The notes under the pieces were generated by a model that was given only the letters and a program-made list of their open reading frames with translations, was not told the origin of the DNA and did not search any database. The translations under genes and the position numbers were made by a program. This document shows, piece by piece, positions 9,590 through 18,692 of a DNA stretch of 64,000 bases; the stretch's first letter is position 1; each line of letters opens with the position of its first letter. The stretch is from Portibacter marinus. GTDB lineage: Bacteria; Bacteroidota; Bacteroidia; Chitinophagales; Saprospiraceae. Location of the stretch: assembly GCF_021533195.1 (NCBI RefSeq), contig NZ_JAJNKB010000008.1, forward strand, positions 182,026-246,025, given 5' to 3'.

Positions 9590-10609
9590 TTAATAAATAG
9601 GACACGGTTTTTGATTGAGCGCCTGAACTTTAGTAAGGATATACCTTACATGTACTTCGGGACCTCCCCTTCCATTAAAATCACTTCTGAACTCACCTAG
9701 ATTAATATCATAACTGGCTCCTACATATATTTGATTGTATTGAATAGCAAGTGTAGGTGCTATAAATTTACTTGTTCTGTACGATGCACCTAAGTCAAGT
9801 CTGAAAACTTTGCCTTTCGTCTGATTAAGATATAATTTGGCCAAACCTCCTAATACAAATTCTCTGTATGGACCCTGAAATTGTGCAAGTCCGTGAGCCT
9901 GAACATCAAAAGCTTTCGTCAACTGAAAGTTGAGTTGTCCGGTTAGAGCTGTCCTTACAGGTAGTCTTGGATTTTCCAGATCAATGTATTCAGCAGAGGG
10001 ACGGGTCAAGTGAAATAGTCCCACTCCTATATTGGCATAGGTTCTGGTCGAATCTGACTGATACCTATAATTAGCTCCGGCTCCAGTCTCCAAATAAGTA
10101 TATCTGAAATTATCAAAGTTTTCACCCGTTGGGCTGGTGGGATTAAACTCGATTCCGTTCCATTGATTACCGAATGTCAATTCAGTTTCATTAAAGCCTT
10201 CACTAGCTACCCCCAGTAGAATTCCAGCTGAAAGGACATTGTTCTTGTTGACCAGATAGTTGTAACTACCTGTCAAATTCAGATCTGATATGTTCAGTTT
10301 ACTGTCACCAGCCTGATCATAATTCAGAATACCGCCGAAACCAAAGAAGTATTTATCTGATTTCTTGGGTAAGTACTTCATGTCGAAAGCACCGGAAAAG
10401 GTAGTGTAAGATACAGGTACGGATCTCCATTGATCTCTTATGGAACCTATGACTCTAATATCACCATTAAAAATTCCGGTTAAGGCAGGATTTATATTCA
10501 GGGGGGAATTATAAAATTGTGAATAATGTATATCCTGTGTTTTGGCTTCGAATTTTATTAAAATAGTCAATAAGAAAACGAAACCTGCTAAATAAATGTT
10601 CTGCTTCAA
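9590..10609 (-). CDS. PorP/SprF family T9SS outer-membrane protein
   Basis: A 339-residue beta-barrel protein with signal peptide and the family block QDIHYSQFYNSPLNINPALTG after it, then GDIRVIGSIRDQW and alternating barrel strands. PorP/SprF proteins are needed for export or surface attachment of type B cargo such as SprB. Start choice: the only codon before the signal peptide that can initiate is TTG at 10607-10609 (TTG AAG CAG), with a stop five codons further upstream and no ATG until far into the protein. It heads the three-gene T9SS operon. The 310-base divergent region to nnr must hold its promoter. Confidence 0.9.
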   Translation of the reverse strand: MKQNIYLAGFVFLLTILIKFEAKTQDIHYSQFYNSPLNINPALTGIFNGDIRVIGSIRDQWRSVPVSYTTFSGAFDMKYLPKKSDKYFFGFGGILNYDQAGDSKLNISDLNLTGSYNYLVNKNNVLSAGILLGVASEGFNETELTFGNQWNGIEFNPTSPTGENFDNFRYTYLETGAGANYRYQSDSTRTYANIGVGLFHLTRPSAEYIDLENPRLPVRTALTGQLNFQLTKAFDVQAHGLAQFQGPYREFVLGGLAKLYLNQTKGKVFRLDLGASYRTSKFIAPTLAIQYNQIYVGASYDINLGEFRSDFNGRGGPEVHVRYILTKVQALNQKPCPIY

Positions 10610-10919
10610 AACAGGCTGATTTAGTTATTAAAAGTTGTATTAATATATAATTTGCACACTTTCAATAAAGTATATAAAATACTGTATTTCAAGTGTTTTA
10701 GTCAAGAATGTAGTGCAAAAACCTTGCTAGTTTTTACGCTTCATTCTTCTTTCGTTCTGCTTCAACAAATATAGTCTTTTGTTTAGGATTTTCATTTTTT
10801 TAATATTTGATTCAAGATTTTTACAGCGGCAAATTGGAGAGTGCCAATTTCTCAATTATTGTATTATTTTATCTTTATTGAATCAAATTAGAGTTCATTT
10901 GTCTTAATAAACAACAACT
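10610..10919. other. 310-bp divergent intergenic region between porP and nnr
   Basis: AT-rich and without a credible open frame. It must carry promoters for both directions, but I could not pick out a full TTTG/TAnnTTTG pair for either gene; TTCATTTG at 10894-10901 is a one-mismatch candidate for nnr. No repeat or RNA gene is evident. Confidence 0.5.
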
Positions 10920-12401
10920 ATGAAACTATTGGATAAGCATAAAATCAGGGAATGGGATCAATATTCTATTGAAGGACTGGGAATGGAATCTTTAGAGTTG
11001 ATGGAAAAGGCTTCGTCTCATTTTGTTCAATGGTTCACAAGCCTCTACTTTGATAAATGTCGACTGATTACGGTAGTTGCTGGACCTGGAAATAATGGCG
11101 GTGATGGATTAGCAGTAGCAAGAATGTTGATGAACAAGGGATACGCTGTGCAAGTCCACTATATGGCATTTAGTGAATCACCTAGCAAGGATAATGCAGC
11201 CAACTTAGAACGCCTGGGTACTGTATGCTACTATCGGTCTTTTACTAAAATTTTATGTCCTCCCAGTGCAATTATTATTGATGCCTTATTGGGTACCGGA
11301 ATAAAAGGCCCTGCTAGAGGTGAATACCTGAAAGTCATCCAATTTCTTAATCAGTCAGATCATGAAATTGTTTCTATAGATATACCTTCTGGATTAGACC
11401 CCGATGGTCATGAAGAGGGTGAGTACATCAAGAGTCAAAGGGTCCTGAGCTTTGAAATTCCTAAAATTTCATTCTTCACTGAAAATATACCTTGGTCTTG
11501 TAAATCCATCGGCTTGGTTCCCGATTTTCTTGAAAAGCAGGAGGTCAAATATGAATTGATCACTCGGGAAATGGTTCAAAAAGGAATGAGAATCCGGTAT
11601 TCTGATCAAGGGAAACATCATTTTGGCTTTGGACAGTTTTGTGGAGGAAGTCCGGGGATGTTGGGCTCAGTCATCTTGGCTTCTAGAGCAGCAATGCGGT
11701 GTGGGCTGGGTAGGCTATCAGTAAGCATTCCTAAACTACATCATGGAGCGTTCCTAGCGAGCTGTCCGGAAGTAATGGTACAATCAGGAATCGAGGCTAA
11801 TAGACGTAAACTTTCTGCTTTTCAATTTATAAATAAGGGAATTGATGCCATTGCCATAGGCCCCGGTCTTGGTACCAGTGCCAGTGCCATAAAGTATATC
11901 GATGAATTTCTTGATGAGGGGTTCCAACAAACTATCCTTGATGCTGATGCATTGAATATTATAGCAAGGGAGGAATGGCAAGATCGTATACCAGAGGATG
12001 CTATCATTACCCCACATGAGCAGGAATTCGAAAGACTTTTCGGACCATGTGAACGGAGGTTAAATCGCATCGAATTACAAAGAGCAAAGTCAGAAGAATT
12101 GGGCATATACATTATTTTAAAAGGGGCTCATACGTGCATCTCTACACCAGAAGGCATGTGCTACTTCAACAATACCGGCAATGTGGGTTTGGGTACTGCA
12201 GGATCAGGGGATGTACTTTCTGGGATGTTGCTGGGATTTCTGGGACAAAATTATGCTCCCTTGCAAGCTGCAATTAGTGCGGTTTATCTTCATGGTTTAG
12301 CAGGGGATCATGCTAAATTAAAATTTGGGGAAGTGTCATTGATTGCTTCTGACATCATCGATTATATTCCCGAAGTGATTAAAAACGTTTATGAAAAATA
12401 G
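10920..12401 (+). CDS. nnr: Bifunctional NAD(P)HX epimerase/dehydratase
   Basis: A 493-residue fusion that repairs hydrated NADH and NADPH. The N-terminal NnrE epimerase half (about 1-215) has VVAGPGNNGGDGLAVAR and DALLGTGIKGPARG. The C-terminal NnrD ADP/ATP-dependent dehydratase half (about 225-493) has the ribokinase-like motifs GSPGMLGSVILASRAA, AIGPGLGT, TPHEQEFERLFG and GTAGSGDVLSGML. All expected blocks are present and the length is normal for the fused form. The sirtuin gene starts at or just after its stop, which joins an NAD(P)H repair enzyme and an NAD+-consuming enzyme in one transcript. Confidence 0.93.
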   Translation: MKLLDKHKIREWDQYSIEGLGMESLELMEKASSHFVQWFTSLYFDKCRLITVVAGPGNNGGDGLAVARMLMNKGYAVQVHYMAFSESPSKDNAANLERLGTVCYYRSFTKILCPPSAIIIDALLGTGIKGPARGEYLKVIQFLNQSDHEIVSIDIPSGLDPDGHEEGEYIKSQRVLSFEIPKISFFTENIPWSCKSIGLVPDFLEKQEVKYELITREMVQKGMRIRYSDQGKHHFGFGQFCGGSPGMLGSVILASRAAMRCGLGRLSVSIPKLHHGAFLASCPEVMVQSGIEANRRKLSAFQFINKGIDAIAIGPGLGTSASAIKYIDEFLDEGFQQTILDADALNIIAREEWQDRIPEDAIITPHEQEFERLFGPCERRLNRIELQRAKSEELGIYIILKGAHTCISTPEGMCYFNNTGNVGLGTAGSGDVLSGMLLGFLGQNYAPLQAAISAVYLHGLAGDHAKLKFGEVSLIASDIIDYIPEVIKNVYEK

Positions 12402-12405
12402 CAAA

Positions 12406-13104
12406 ATGACGAAGAAAAATTTAACTGTTCTTAGTGGGGCAGGTATTAGTGTGGCAAGTGGTTTAAAGACTTTTAGGGGTGAGGGAGGTCTTTGGGAAGG
12501 CTATGATATCATGAAAGTGGCCTCGATAGAGGGTTGGGAAGAGGACCCTGAATTGGTACTTGAATTTTATAATAAGAGGAGGTCGCAATTAAAGACAGTA
12601 AAACCCAATGACGCGCATCAATTCTGTGCAAAACTCGAGGAGTATTATAATGTAACTATTGTCACTCAGAATGTTGATGATCTACATGAACGAGCAGGTA
12701 GCAGGCATGTCATTCACCTTCATGGTGAACTGAAAAAAATCAAGTCCTCCAAAAATCCACATTACGTTCAGTCCTTTGACGGAGCGCAAAAAATGGGGGA
12801 TTTGTGTCCTCAAGGTGGCCAAATGCGACCAGATGTTGTTTGGTTTGGGGAAGCAGTGCCCAAGTTAGATCATGCTGCTGCTGTGCTCGTTGAATCTGAA
12901 ATTGTAATCATAGTAGGTACCAGTATGCAGGTTTATCCAGCAGCCGGCTTAATTTCCTATGCACCCAGATTTGCCAATATATTCTATATTGATCCTGATC
13001 CAGCCATAAATTATGAGTTATCAAGGTTACAAAATTTAAGAATCATCCAGCAGACTGCGGAGGAAGGCATGCGTACGGTCTACGAGCACCTAACAAAAGA
13101 ATAA
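12406..13104 (+). CDS. cobB: Sir2-family NAD+-dependent protein deacylase (class III-like)
   Basis: About 232 residues. Motifs are LSGAGIS (9-15), TQNVDDLHERAG (87-98) and the catalytic His106 in LHGEL. Tyr55 and Arg58 in EFYNKRR match the Tyr-x-x-Arg pair that lets SIRT5 and CobB take succinyl or malonyl lysine, so desuccinylase activity is likely. The two CxxC pairs of the usual zinc ribbon are absent: the segment after His106 has a single Cys134 before RPDVVWFGE. The ATG at 12391 would overlap the nnr stop by 11 bases; the ATG at 12406 starts MTKKNLTVLSGAG, which fits the family. Followed by a terminator. Confidence 0.88.
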   Translation: MTKKNLTVLSGAGISVASGLKTFRGEGGLWEGYDIMKVASIEGWEEDPELVLEFYNKRRSQLKTVKPNDAHQFCAKLEEYYNVTIVTQNVDDLHERAGSRHVIHLHGELKKIKSSKNPHYVQSFDGAQKMGDLCPQGGQMRPDVVWFGEAVPKLDHAAAVLVESEIVIIVGTSMQVYPAAGLISYAPRFANIFYIDPDPAINYELSRLQNLRIIQQTAEEGMRTVYEHLTKE

Positions 13105-13136
13105 AGGCCATTCCAACTAGTGGAATGACCTTTTAT
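13103..13136. terminator. Bidirectional terminator between cobB and nrdA
   Basis: Stem AAAGGCCATTCCA / TGGAATGACCTTT (one C-A mismatch) with a short loop, A-rich on one side and T-rich on the other, between two converging genes. Confidence 0.85.
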
Positions 13137-13162
13137 TCATGAGTAATCGCGATATATAATTC

Positions 13163-15622
13163 TTAAGAACCACACATTATGCATCCATCTTCCATGGTGC
13201 AGGTTTGTCCTTCAATAAATTTTTCCTCAGCACTTTTAGTATCTTCTCCACTAAAACTAGCCTTGTTTGCTGCGTGATCAATAGCTGGTGTTGCTTCGAC
13301 AACCACTTTTTCTGTTTCAACTACGGCTTCTTCCTCTTCAATGTAGTTTCTTTGATGCTTGGCAGATAATGTAAACTTGATTGGATCTACTGCTGCCTTT
13401 GATCTTAAATAGTACATTCCAGTTTTCAATCCTTTCTGCCATCCATAAAAATGCATCGAAGATAATTTTCCGAAATTTGGACTTTCTACGAATAAATTCA
13501 GACTCTGGGATTGACATATATACGCACCGCGATCAGCAGCCATGTCAATAATAGATTTCATACTGATTTCCCAAACTGTTTTGTACAATTCCTTCAAAGC
13601 GTCAGGAATAACATCTATGTGTTGTATAGAGCCATTGGCTGCCATTAGGGCCTCCTTCATTTCCTGATTCCATAAACCTAACTTGATCAGGTCTTTGAGC
13701 AAATGCTTGTTGACGATAATGTATTCACCTGATAGTGTCCTTCTGGTGTAAATATTAGAAGTATAAGGTTCAAAGCACTCATTATTGCCCAAAATCTGGG
13801 AGGTAGAAGCAGTAGGCATCGGAGCTACCAATAAGGAGTTTCTTAATCCGTTCTTTTTGATGTTCTTTTTCAAACCTGCCCAGTCCCATCGATCAGAAGG
13901 CTCCACTCCCCATAAATCGTACTGTAACTCACCCTGACTGGCTGGGCTTCCTTCATAAGTTTCATATGATCCCTCTTTTGCCGCGAGAACATTTGACTCC
14001 GTACAAGCCGCAAAGTAGATGGTTTCAAAGATATCCTTGTTCAATTGCTTGGCTTCTTTGCTGTCAAAAGGATAACGCATTTTAATGAAAGCATCTGCAA
14101 GACCTTGTACGCCTATTCCTATTGGGCGGTGTCTCATATTAGAGTTCTTAGCCTCAGGGATAGGATAATAATTAATATCAATAACCTTATTCAGATTTCT
14201 GGTCACCACTCGAGTTATTTCATATAACTTGTCGAAATCAAAGGTTGCATCTTCCTTTACAAATTTAGGCAGGGCTAATGATGCCAGGTTGCAAACTGCT
14301 ACTTCATCTTTTGATGTGTATTCCAGGATTTCTGTACACAAGTTACTGGATCTGATAGTTCCCAGATTTCGTTGATTAGACTTCCTGTTTGCCGCGTCTT
14401 TATATAGTATATAAGGAGTGCCTGTTTCGATTTGTGATTCTAATATTGCAAACCATAGATCCTGAGCTTTGATGGTTTTTCTTGCTCTTCCTTCACTTTC
14501 ATACTTGTGATAAAGGGCTTCAAATTCACCACTATGCTTGTCAAAAAGACCCGGACATTCATTGGGACAAAACAGCGACCACTCACCTCCTTCCTTCACT
14601 CTTTCCATGAATAAGTCAGGAATCCACATTGCATAGAAAAGGTCTCTTGCTCTCAATTCTTCTTTACCGTGATTTTTCTTAAGGTCCAGGAATTCAAAGA
14701 TATCAGCGTGCCATGGCTCGAGATATACAGCAAATGCACCTTTTCTTTTACCTCCACCTTGGTCTACATACCTTGCGGTGTCATTAAATACCTTCAACAT
14801 AGGTATGATTCCGTTAGAGGTTCCACCTGTTCCTTTAATATATGAACCTGTAGCTCTTACATTATGAATGCTAAGTCCTATTCCACCGGCAGACTGAGAT
14901 ATTTTGGCACATCTGGAAAGTGTTTCAAAGATACCATCGATGCTATCGTCAGTAGTTGAAAGTAAAAAGCAGCTGGATAATTGCGGTTTTGGTGTTCCCG
15001 CATTAAATAATGTAGGCGTTGCATGTATAAACCACTTTTCAGACATTAGATTGTAGGTCTGAATTGCTGAATCAATATCTTCACCATGGATTCCTACAGC
15101 AGCTCGCATCAGCATGTGCTGTGGTCTTTCTACTACTTTGCCCTCCATCCTCAATAAGTAAGATCTCTCCAGAGTTTTGAAGCCAAAAAAGTCAAAGCTA
15201 TAATCCCGGTCATAGATAATGGCTGAATCAAGTTTAGCCTTATTCTTTCGAATCACCGCCATGGTATCATCTGATATCAAACCAGCTTTCTGACCCGTTT
15301 TAGGATCTATATAAGCGTACAGTTTTTCCATTGTTTTGGAAAAAACTTTATCTGTGCTTTTATGCAGATTAGATACTGCGATTCTCGCAGCTAGCAAAGC
15401 GTATTCAGGGTGCATTGCTGCCATAGTGGCTGCTGTTTCTGCAGCCAGATTATCAAGTTGGGTAGTGGTTACACCATCATACAATCCCTGGATGACTTTT
15501 TTAGCGATTTCAATGGGATCGATATAGTTTTGATCAAGGCCGTAGCAGAGTTTCTTAACTCTGGCCGTGATTTTGTCGAAGGACACGTCTTCCTTCCTGC
15601 CGTTTCGTTTAATAACTTGCAT
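13163..15622 (-). CDS. nrdA: Ribonucleoside-diphosphate reductase, large subunit (class Ia)
   Basis: An 819-residue catalytic subunit that reduces ribonucleotides to deoxyribonucleotides. It begins with an ATP-cone ([18 protein letters not shown]), so dATP feedback is expected. The active-site triad Asn427-x-Cys429-x-Glu431 lies in [20 protein letters not shown] forms the phosphate site, and the C-terminus ends DGCIMCGS with the mobile cysteine pair that thioredoxin re-reduces. That tail closely resembles the eukaryotic R1 tail (CLMCGS), unlike the E. coli enzyme. It lies 77 bases downstream of nrdB on the same strand, in the reverse of the usual nrdA-nrdB order, and ends at a shared terminator. 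Confidence 0.96.
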   Translation of the reverse strand: MQVIKRNGRKEDVSFDKITARVKKLCYGLDQNYIDPIEIAKKVIQGLYDGVTTTQLDNLAAETAATMAAMHPEYALLAARIAVSNLHKSTDKVFSKTMEKLYAYIDPKTGQKAGLISDDTMAVIRKNKAKLDSAIIYDRDYSFDFFGFKTLERSYLLRMEGKVVERPQHMLMRAAVGIHGEDIDSAIQTYNLMSEKWFIHATPTLFNAGTPKPQLSSCFLLSTTDDSIDGIFETLSRCAKISQSAGGIGLSIHNVRATGSYIKGTGGTSNGIIPMLKVFNDTARYVDQGGGKRKGAFAVYLEPWHADIFEFLDLKKNHGKEELRARDLFYAMWIPDLFMERVKEGGEWSLFCPNECPGLFDKHSGEFEALYHKYESEGRARKTIKAQDLWFAILESQIETGTPYILYKDAANRKSNQRNLGTIRSSNLCTEILEYTSKDEVAVCNLASLALPKFVKEDATFDFDKLYEITRVVTRNLNKVIDINYYPIPEAKNSNMRHRPIGIGVQGLADAFIKMRYPFDSKEAKQLNKDIFETIYFAACTESNVLAAKEGSYETYEGSPASQGELQYDLWGVEPSDRWDWAGLKKNIKKNGLRNSLLVAPMPTASTSQILGNNECFEPYTSNIYTRRTLSGEYIIVNKHLLKDLIKLGLWNQEMKEALMAANGSIQHIDVIPDALKELYKTVWEISMKSIIDMAADRGAYICQSQSLNLFVESPNFGKLSSMHFYGWQKGLKTGMYYLRSKAAVDPIKFTLSAKHQRNYIEEEEAVVETEKVVVEATPAIDHAANKASFSGEDTKSAEEKFIEGQTCTMEDGCIMCGS

Positions 15623-15699
15623 AGTGATCTACTTAAGGTAGTGGTTAAAAAAAATATAGCTTTATTCCAGGTCTCAGTCGTATACGGTAGTGGTGAAGA

Positions 15700-16677
15700 C
15701 TAGAAATCTTCATCCAATGAGAATACTTGCTTGCTGCGGTCTTCTCCCACCCCAGATTTGCGGTAATCTCCTACCCTCTTCTCAAAAAAGTTGGTTTTTC
15801 CTTGCAGAGAAATCATATCCATCCATGGGAATGGATTTTCTGCGTTGTATACTTTTGGGTTTCCAAGCGATTCCAAAAGTCTGTCAGCTACAAATTCAAT
15901 GTAGTCACACATCATGTCAGCGTTCATGCCGATTAGTCCTACCGGCAGTGCATCCGAAACGAATTCTTTTTCAATTTCAACAGCATCGACGATAATTTTC
16001 TCTATAGTCTCTTTTGGGAGTTTATTCTGTATATGATTGTTGTAAAGCAAACAAGCGAAGTCACAATGCATGCCCTCATCTCTGGAAATCAATTCATTAG
16101 AGAAAGAAAGTCCAGGCATCAAACCTCTTTTCTTCAACCAGAAAATTGAACAAAATGAACCACTGAAGAAAATACCCTCTACTGCAGCAAATGCAATCAG
16201 TCGTTCTGCAAATGTAGCCTCTTCAATCCAATTCAGTGCCCAATCTGCTTTCTTCTTCACACAGTCCAAGGTCTCGATGGCATTGAACAAATAGTCCTTT
16301 TCTTTGCCATCTTTGATATAGGTGTCGATGAGCAGCGAGTAAGTCTCTGAATGAATGTTTTCCATCATAATCTGAAAGCCGTAGAAAAATTTGGCTTCAG
16401 TATATTGAACTTCATTGACCATATTTTCAGCAAGGTTTTCATTTACGATACCATCGCTTGCAGCAAAAAATGCCAATATGTGTTTAATGAAATGTCGCTC
16501 ATTATCATTCAACTTACTGTCCCAGTCTGTCAGATCCTGGTGTAAGTCTATTTCTTCTGCAGTCCAAAAACTTGCTTCTGATTTTTTGTAATAATCCCAG
16601 ATATCACTGTGTTGTATAGGAAAAAGTACAAATCTATTCGGATTTTCAGTTAAAAGTGGCTCGTTTACGTTACTCAT
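15700..16677 (-). CDS. nrdB: Ribonucleoside-diphosphate reductase, small subunit (class Ia)
   Basis: A 325-residue radical-generating subunit. By alignment in memory with mouse R2, metal ligands include Asp75 (AASDG), Glu106 and His109 (MENIHSE), and the radical tyrosine is Tyr113, four residues after His109. The run [13 protein letters not shown] and the C-terminal tail ending FSLDEDF are of the eukaryotic R2 type; the tail docks on NrdA. The tyrosine is present, so this is not a manganese/iron, tyrosine-free class Ic enzyme. It is the first gene of the nrdB-nrdA operon, after a 389-bp AT-rich upstream region. Confidence 0.96.
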   Translation of the reverse strand: MSNVNEPLLTENPNRFVLFPIQHSDIWDYYKKSEASFWTAEEIDLHQDLTDWDSKLNDNERHFIKHILAFFAASDGIVNENLAENMVNEVQYTEAKFFYGFQIMMENIHSETYSLLIDTYIKDGKEKDYLFNAIETLDCVKKKADWALNWIEEATFAERLIAFAAVEGIFFSGSFCSIFWLKKRGLMPGLSFSNELISRDEGMHCDFACLLYNNHIQNKLPKETIEKIIVDAVEIEKEFVSDALPVGLIGMNADMMCDYIEFVADRLLESLGNPKVYNAENPFPWMDMISLQGKTNFFEKRVGDYRKSGVGEDRSKQVFSLDEDF

Positions 16678-17066
16678 TTGAATTATATTTTGCTTTTAAA
16701 ACAGTTCTGAAAAATGCCCGAGAAATATTACAATTTTCTATATATCAAAAATATTATAATTTGTTCAAAACGACACAATTATATACGTTAAATCTATATA
16801 TATAATTAATCGTAATGTGTAATATTTTGATTATAATTGGTAAACAGCTAAATCGATATTGGGTGTAAAGTTGGTCTAGCTGATTGTGGTTATTCTCAAG
16901 TCTGATGCAAATAAAGTAAAATTGAATGAATAAAAATCTTAATATGATTCCTTAGTTTTCCACATGATGTTAGTAATATGTATAACATATTAACATATAG
17001 CCTTATATAATAATATATATTTCTAATATATGTGGATAACTTCTAATATGTTGAAAACCACAATGG
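16678..17066. other. 389-bp AT-rich region upstream of nrdBA with DnaA-box-like sites
   Basis: No gene is seen. On the plus strand TGTGGATAA at 17031-17039 is a perfect DnaA box in reverse (TTATCCACA); TTTTCCACA at 16956-16964 and TGTGGTTAT at 16885-16893 are close variants. Long runs of A and T lie around them. The region may hold nrd control sites; ACACAATTATATACG near 16774 also vaguely resembles an NrdR box. Confidence 0.4.
16746..16753 (-). promoter_or_regulatory. Putative -7 box of the nrdBA promoter
   Basis: On the minus strand TATTTTTG matches TAnnTTTG, 68 bases before the nrdB start. A weak TTG-type -33 element (CAAT at 16776-16779 on the plus strand) lies 22 bases further upstream. 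Confidence 0.35.
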
Positions 17067-18014
17067 TTAAAAAAGTTTTTTCCTCCGGAAGAACCAGATG
17101 AGAAGAAGGGCTAAAATGATAGAAGTGAATACAATAATATAAAAGGCATAATTGCTATTATCAAATGGAACCTTGACGTTCATACCATAAAAGCTGGCTA
17201 CAAGTGTAGGTACCATCAAGACAATGGTTGCAATGGTCAATCTCTGAATAAACACATTGAGATTGTTAGAAACAATAGAGGCATAAGCCTCCATAGTCCC
17301 ACTTAGAATATTGGTGTGAACATTGGCCATTTCCAGAGCCTGACTATTGTCAATAATGAGATCTTCAAATAAATCATTATGCTCCTCCATTCCCCTGATC
17401 TCCAAAAAGTCCGTACGTTTCATTTTCATTTTTAAAAGCTCATTCGAACTTAAAGTATTCACAAAATATACCAAAGACTTTTCAATTCTGAGTAACTGCT
17501 TCAATTCCTCATTTCTTGAACTGTCATATAATTCACGCTCTATTAAGTTACGCTTCAAATTGAGTTTCTTCAAACAACTCAAGAACTCAAATACATTTTG
17601 CTCCAGGATTTTGAGGATAAACATTTGCTCATCTTTTGAATCGAAATTTTTCACTCGATTCTGGGTGAAACGGTCCAAAAGGTTATTCTCAAATCCTGTG
17701 ATGGTGATCAAGTGATCTTCAGTGATGATAATACCAATGGGAACCGTGATGTAGATCCCTTCACTTTCTTTTGGGTCCTCATTCAGATAAGGAGTATTGA
17801 CAACGATCAATTTCACACCATCCTCTTTTTCGTATCGGGAACGTTCGTCTATGTCAATGGAGTCAGTAAGAAAATCGAAAGGTATATTGTAGCGCTCAGC
17901 TATTTCAGTGAGGTCATTTCTGTCAAAGGGTGGTGAAACCGAAATCCAGCAATTGGGTTCTGCTTGCTCTAACGAAATCAACTCTTTGTCTGCAGTTTTG
18001 AAATACCTGATCAT
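17067..18014 (-). CDS. corA: CorA-family magnesium/divalent cation transporter
   Basis: About 315 residues. A large soluble N-terminal domain and long helices precede two C-terminal membrane helices; the first ends in the signature YGMNV (Gly-Met-Asn), which forms the pore entrance, and the chain ends with basic residues RRKKLF. It moves Mg2+ and perhaps Co2+ or Ni2+ across the inner membrane as a pentamer. The frame can be extended three codons to a TTG, but the ATG at 18014 (MIRYFKTADKEL) is preferred. A TAnnTTTG box lies 40 bases upstream. Confidence 0.93.
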   Translation of the reverse strand: MIRYFKTADKELISLEQAEPNCWISVSPPFDRNDLTEIAERYNIPFDFLTDSIDIDERSRYEKEDGVKLIVVNTPYLNEDPKESEGIYITVPIGIIITEDHLITITGFENNLLDRFTQNRVKNFDSKDEQMFILKILEQNVFEFLSCLKKLNLKRNLIERELYDSSRNEELKQLLRIEKSLVYFVNTLSSNELLKMKMKRTDFLEIRGMEEHNDLFEDLIIDNSQALEMANVHTNILSGTMEAYASIVSNNLNVFIQRLTIATIVLMVPTLVASFYGMNVKVPFDNSNYAFYIIVFTSIILALLLIWFFRRKKLF

Positions 18015-18054
18015 ACCTGTCAATTTCCATTTAAATAAAGCAATTATCGAGCCG

Positions 18055-18062
18055 CAAACATA
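18055..18062 (-). promoter_or_regulatory. Putative -7 promoter box for corA
   Basis: Minus-strand TATGTTTG, a full TAnnTTTG match, lies 40 bases before the corA ATG and just before the 3' end of the upstream gene. Confidence 0.4.
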
Positions 18063-18074
18063 CGACTATTCTGA

Positions 18075-18692
18075 TTATTCCTGCAATTGAGCTATGAAAT
18101 TATTATACAGACTACTTCTTCCCTGCAGCTCGAAACCATCTTTAATAATCTCTGCCATTTGCTCAAAATTGTAGTCAAGCAGATCAGTCTGATATGTTAA
18201 ATTGACAGGCCCACCGTAATCATAACCTGCATCCGAAGCCTGAGCATGCAAAGCACGTACTATATAAGCTGATCCGAACTTCTCATATTGCCAGACATGC
18301 ACCAATTCATGAATGAGAACGCCATCACTGATACAATTATGGAAATGGATGGTATGAAAGCTTACAAAAGCGATATTCATTCTCCGACAAACGAGGGTAT
18401 TATTATCATGGATTCTGACCGATTCCCAATGAATCCTGTTCCCAAATATGGATTCAGCAATCAATTGTTCTCTTTCATCCAGCGCTCGCACGTTATTGTT
18501 GAGCAACTCATGCAAGATCTGATAAATTTCAGGTAGTCCTAAAAGATCCAGAAATAAGCACATCCATTCCAGAAAACTAAATGGTCTTTTCCAAGAATCT
18601 ATTGACCAATAAAAGAAAAAGAACCTGCGTAACCTTGCCTGATAAGAAGTCAGAAAATAATCAATGTACGGATATACCGATCGATTTTTCAT
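18075..18692 (-). CDS. Putative zinc metallopeptidase (HExxH protein)
   Basis: A 205-residue protein of no family I can name. His128-Glu129-Leu-Val-His132 followed by VWQYEKFG is a zincin-type HExxH helix, and Glu177 or Glu181 in NFEQMAEI could be the third ligand, as in proteins with the DUF4157-like HELVHVWQ motif. The N-terminal 60 residues are aromatic and hydrophobic (RRFFFFYWSI) but not a clear signal peptide. Its start overlaps the stop of the upstream permease gene as ATGA, so the two are probably translated together. Peptidase activity is inferred from the motif alone. Its target is unknown; an envelope or lipoprotein-related job would fit the coupling. Confidence 0.6.
   Translation of the reverse strand: MKNRSVYPYIDYFLTSYQARLRRFFFFYWSIDSWKRPFSFLEWMCLFLDLLGLPEIYQILHELLNNNVRALDEREQLIAESIFGNRIHWESVRIHDNNTLVCRRMNIAFVSFHTIHFHNCISDGVLIHELVHVWQYEKFGSAYIVRALHAQASDAGYDYGGPVNLTYQTDLLDYNFEQMAEIIKDGFELQGRSSLYNNFIAQLQE

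Noticed and set aside
16885..17039. Chromosomal replication origin
   Set aside because: Only one perfect DnaA box is seen, and no dnaA, rpmH or other origin-linked gene is near; kept only as a possible nrd control region.
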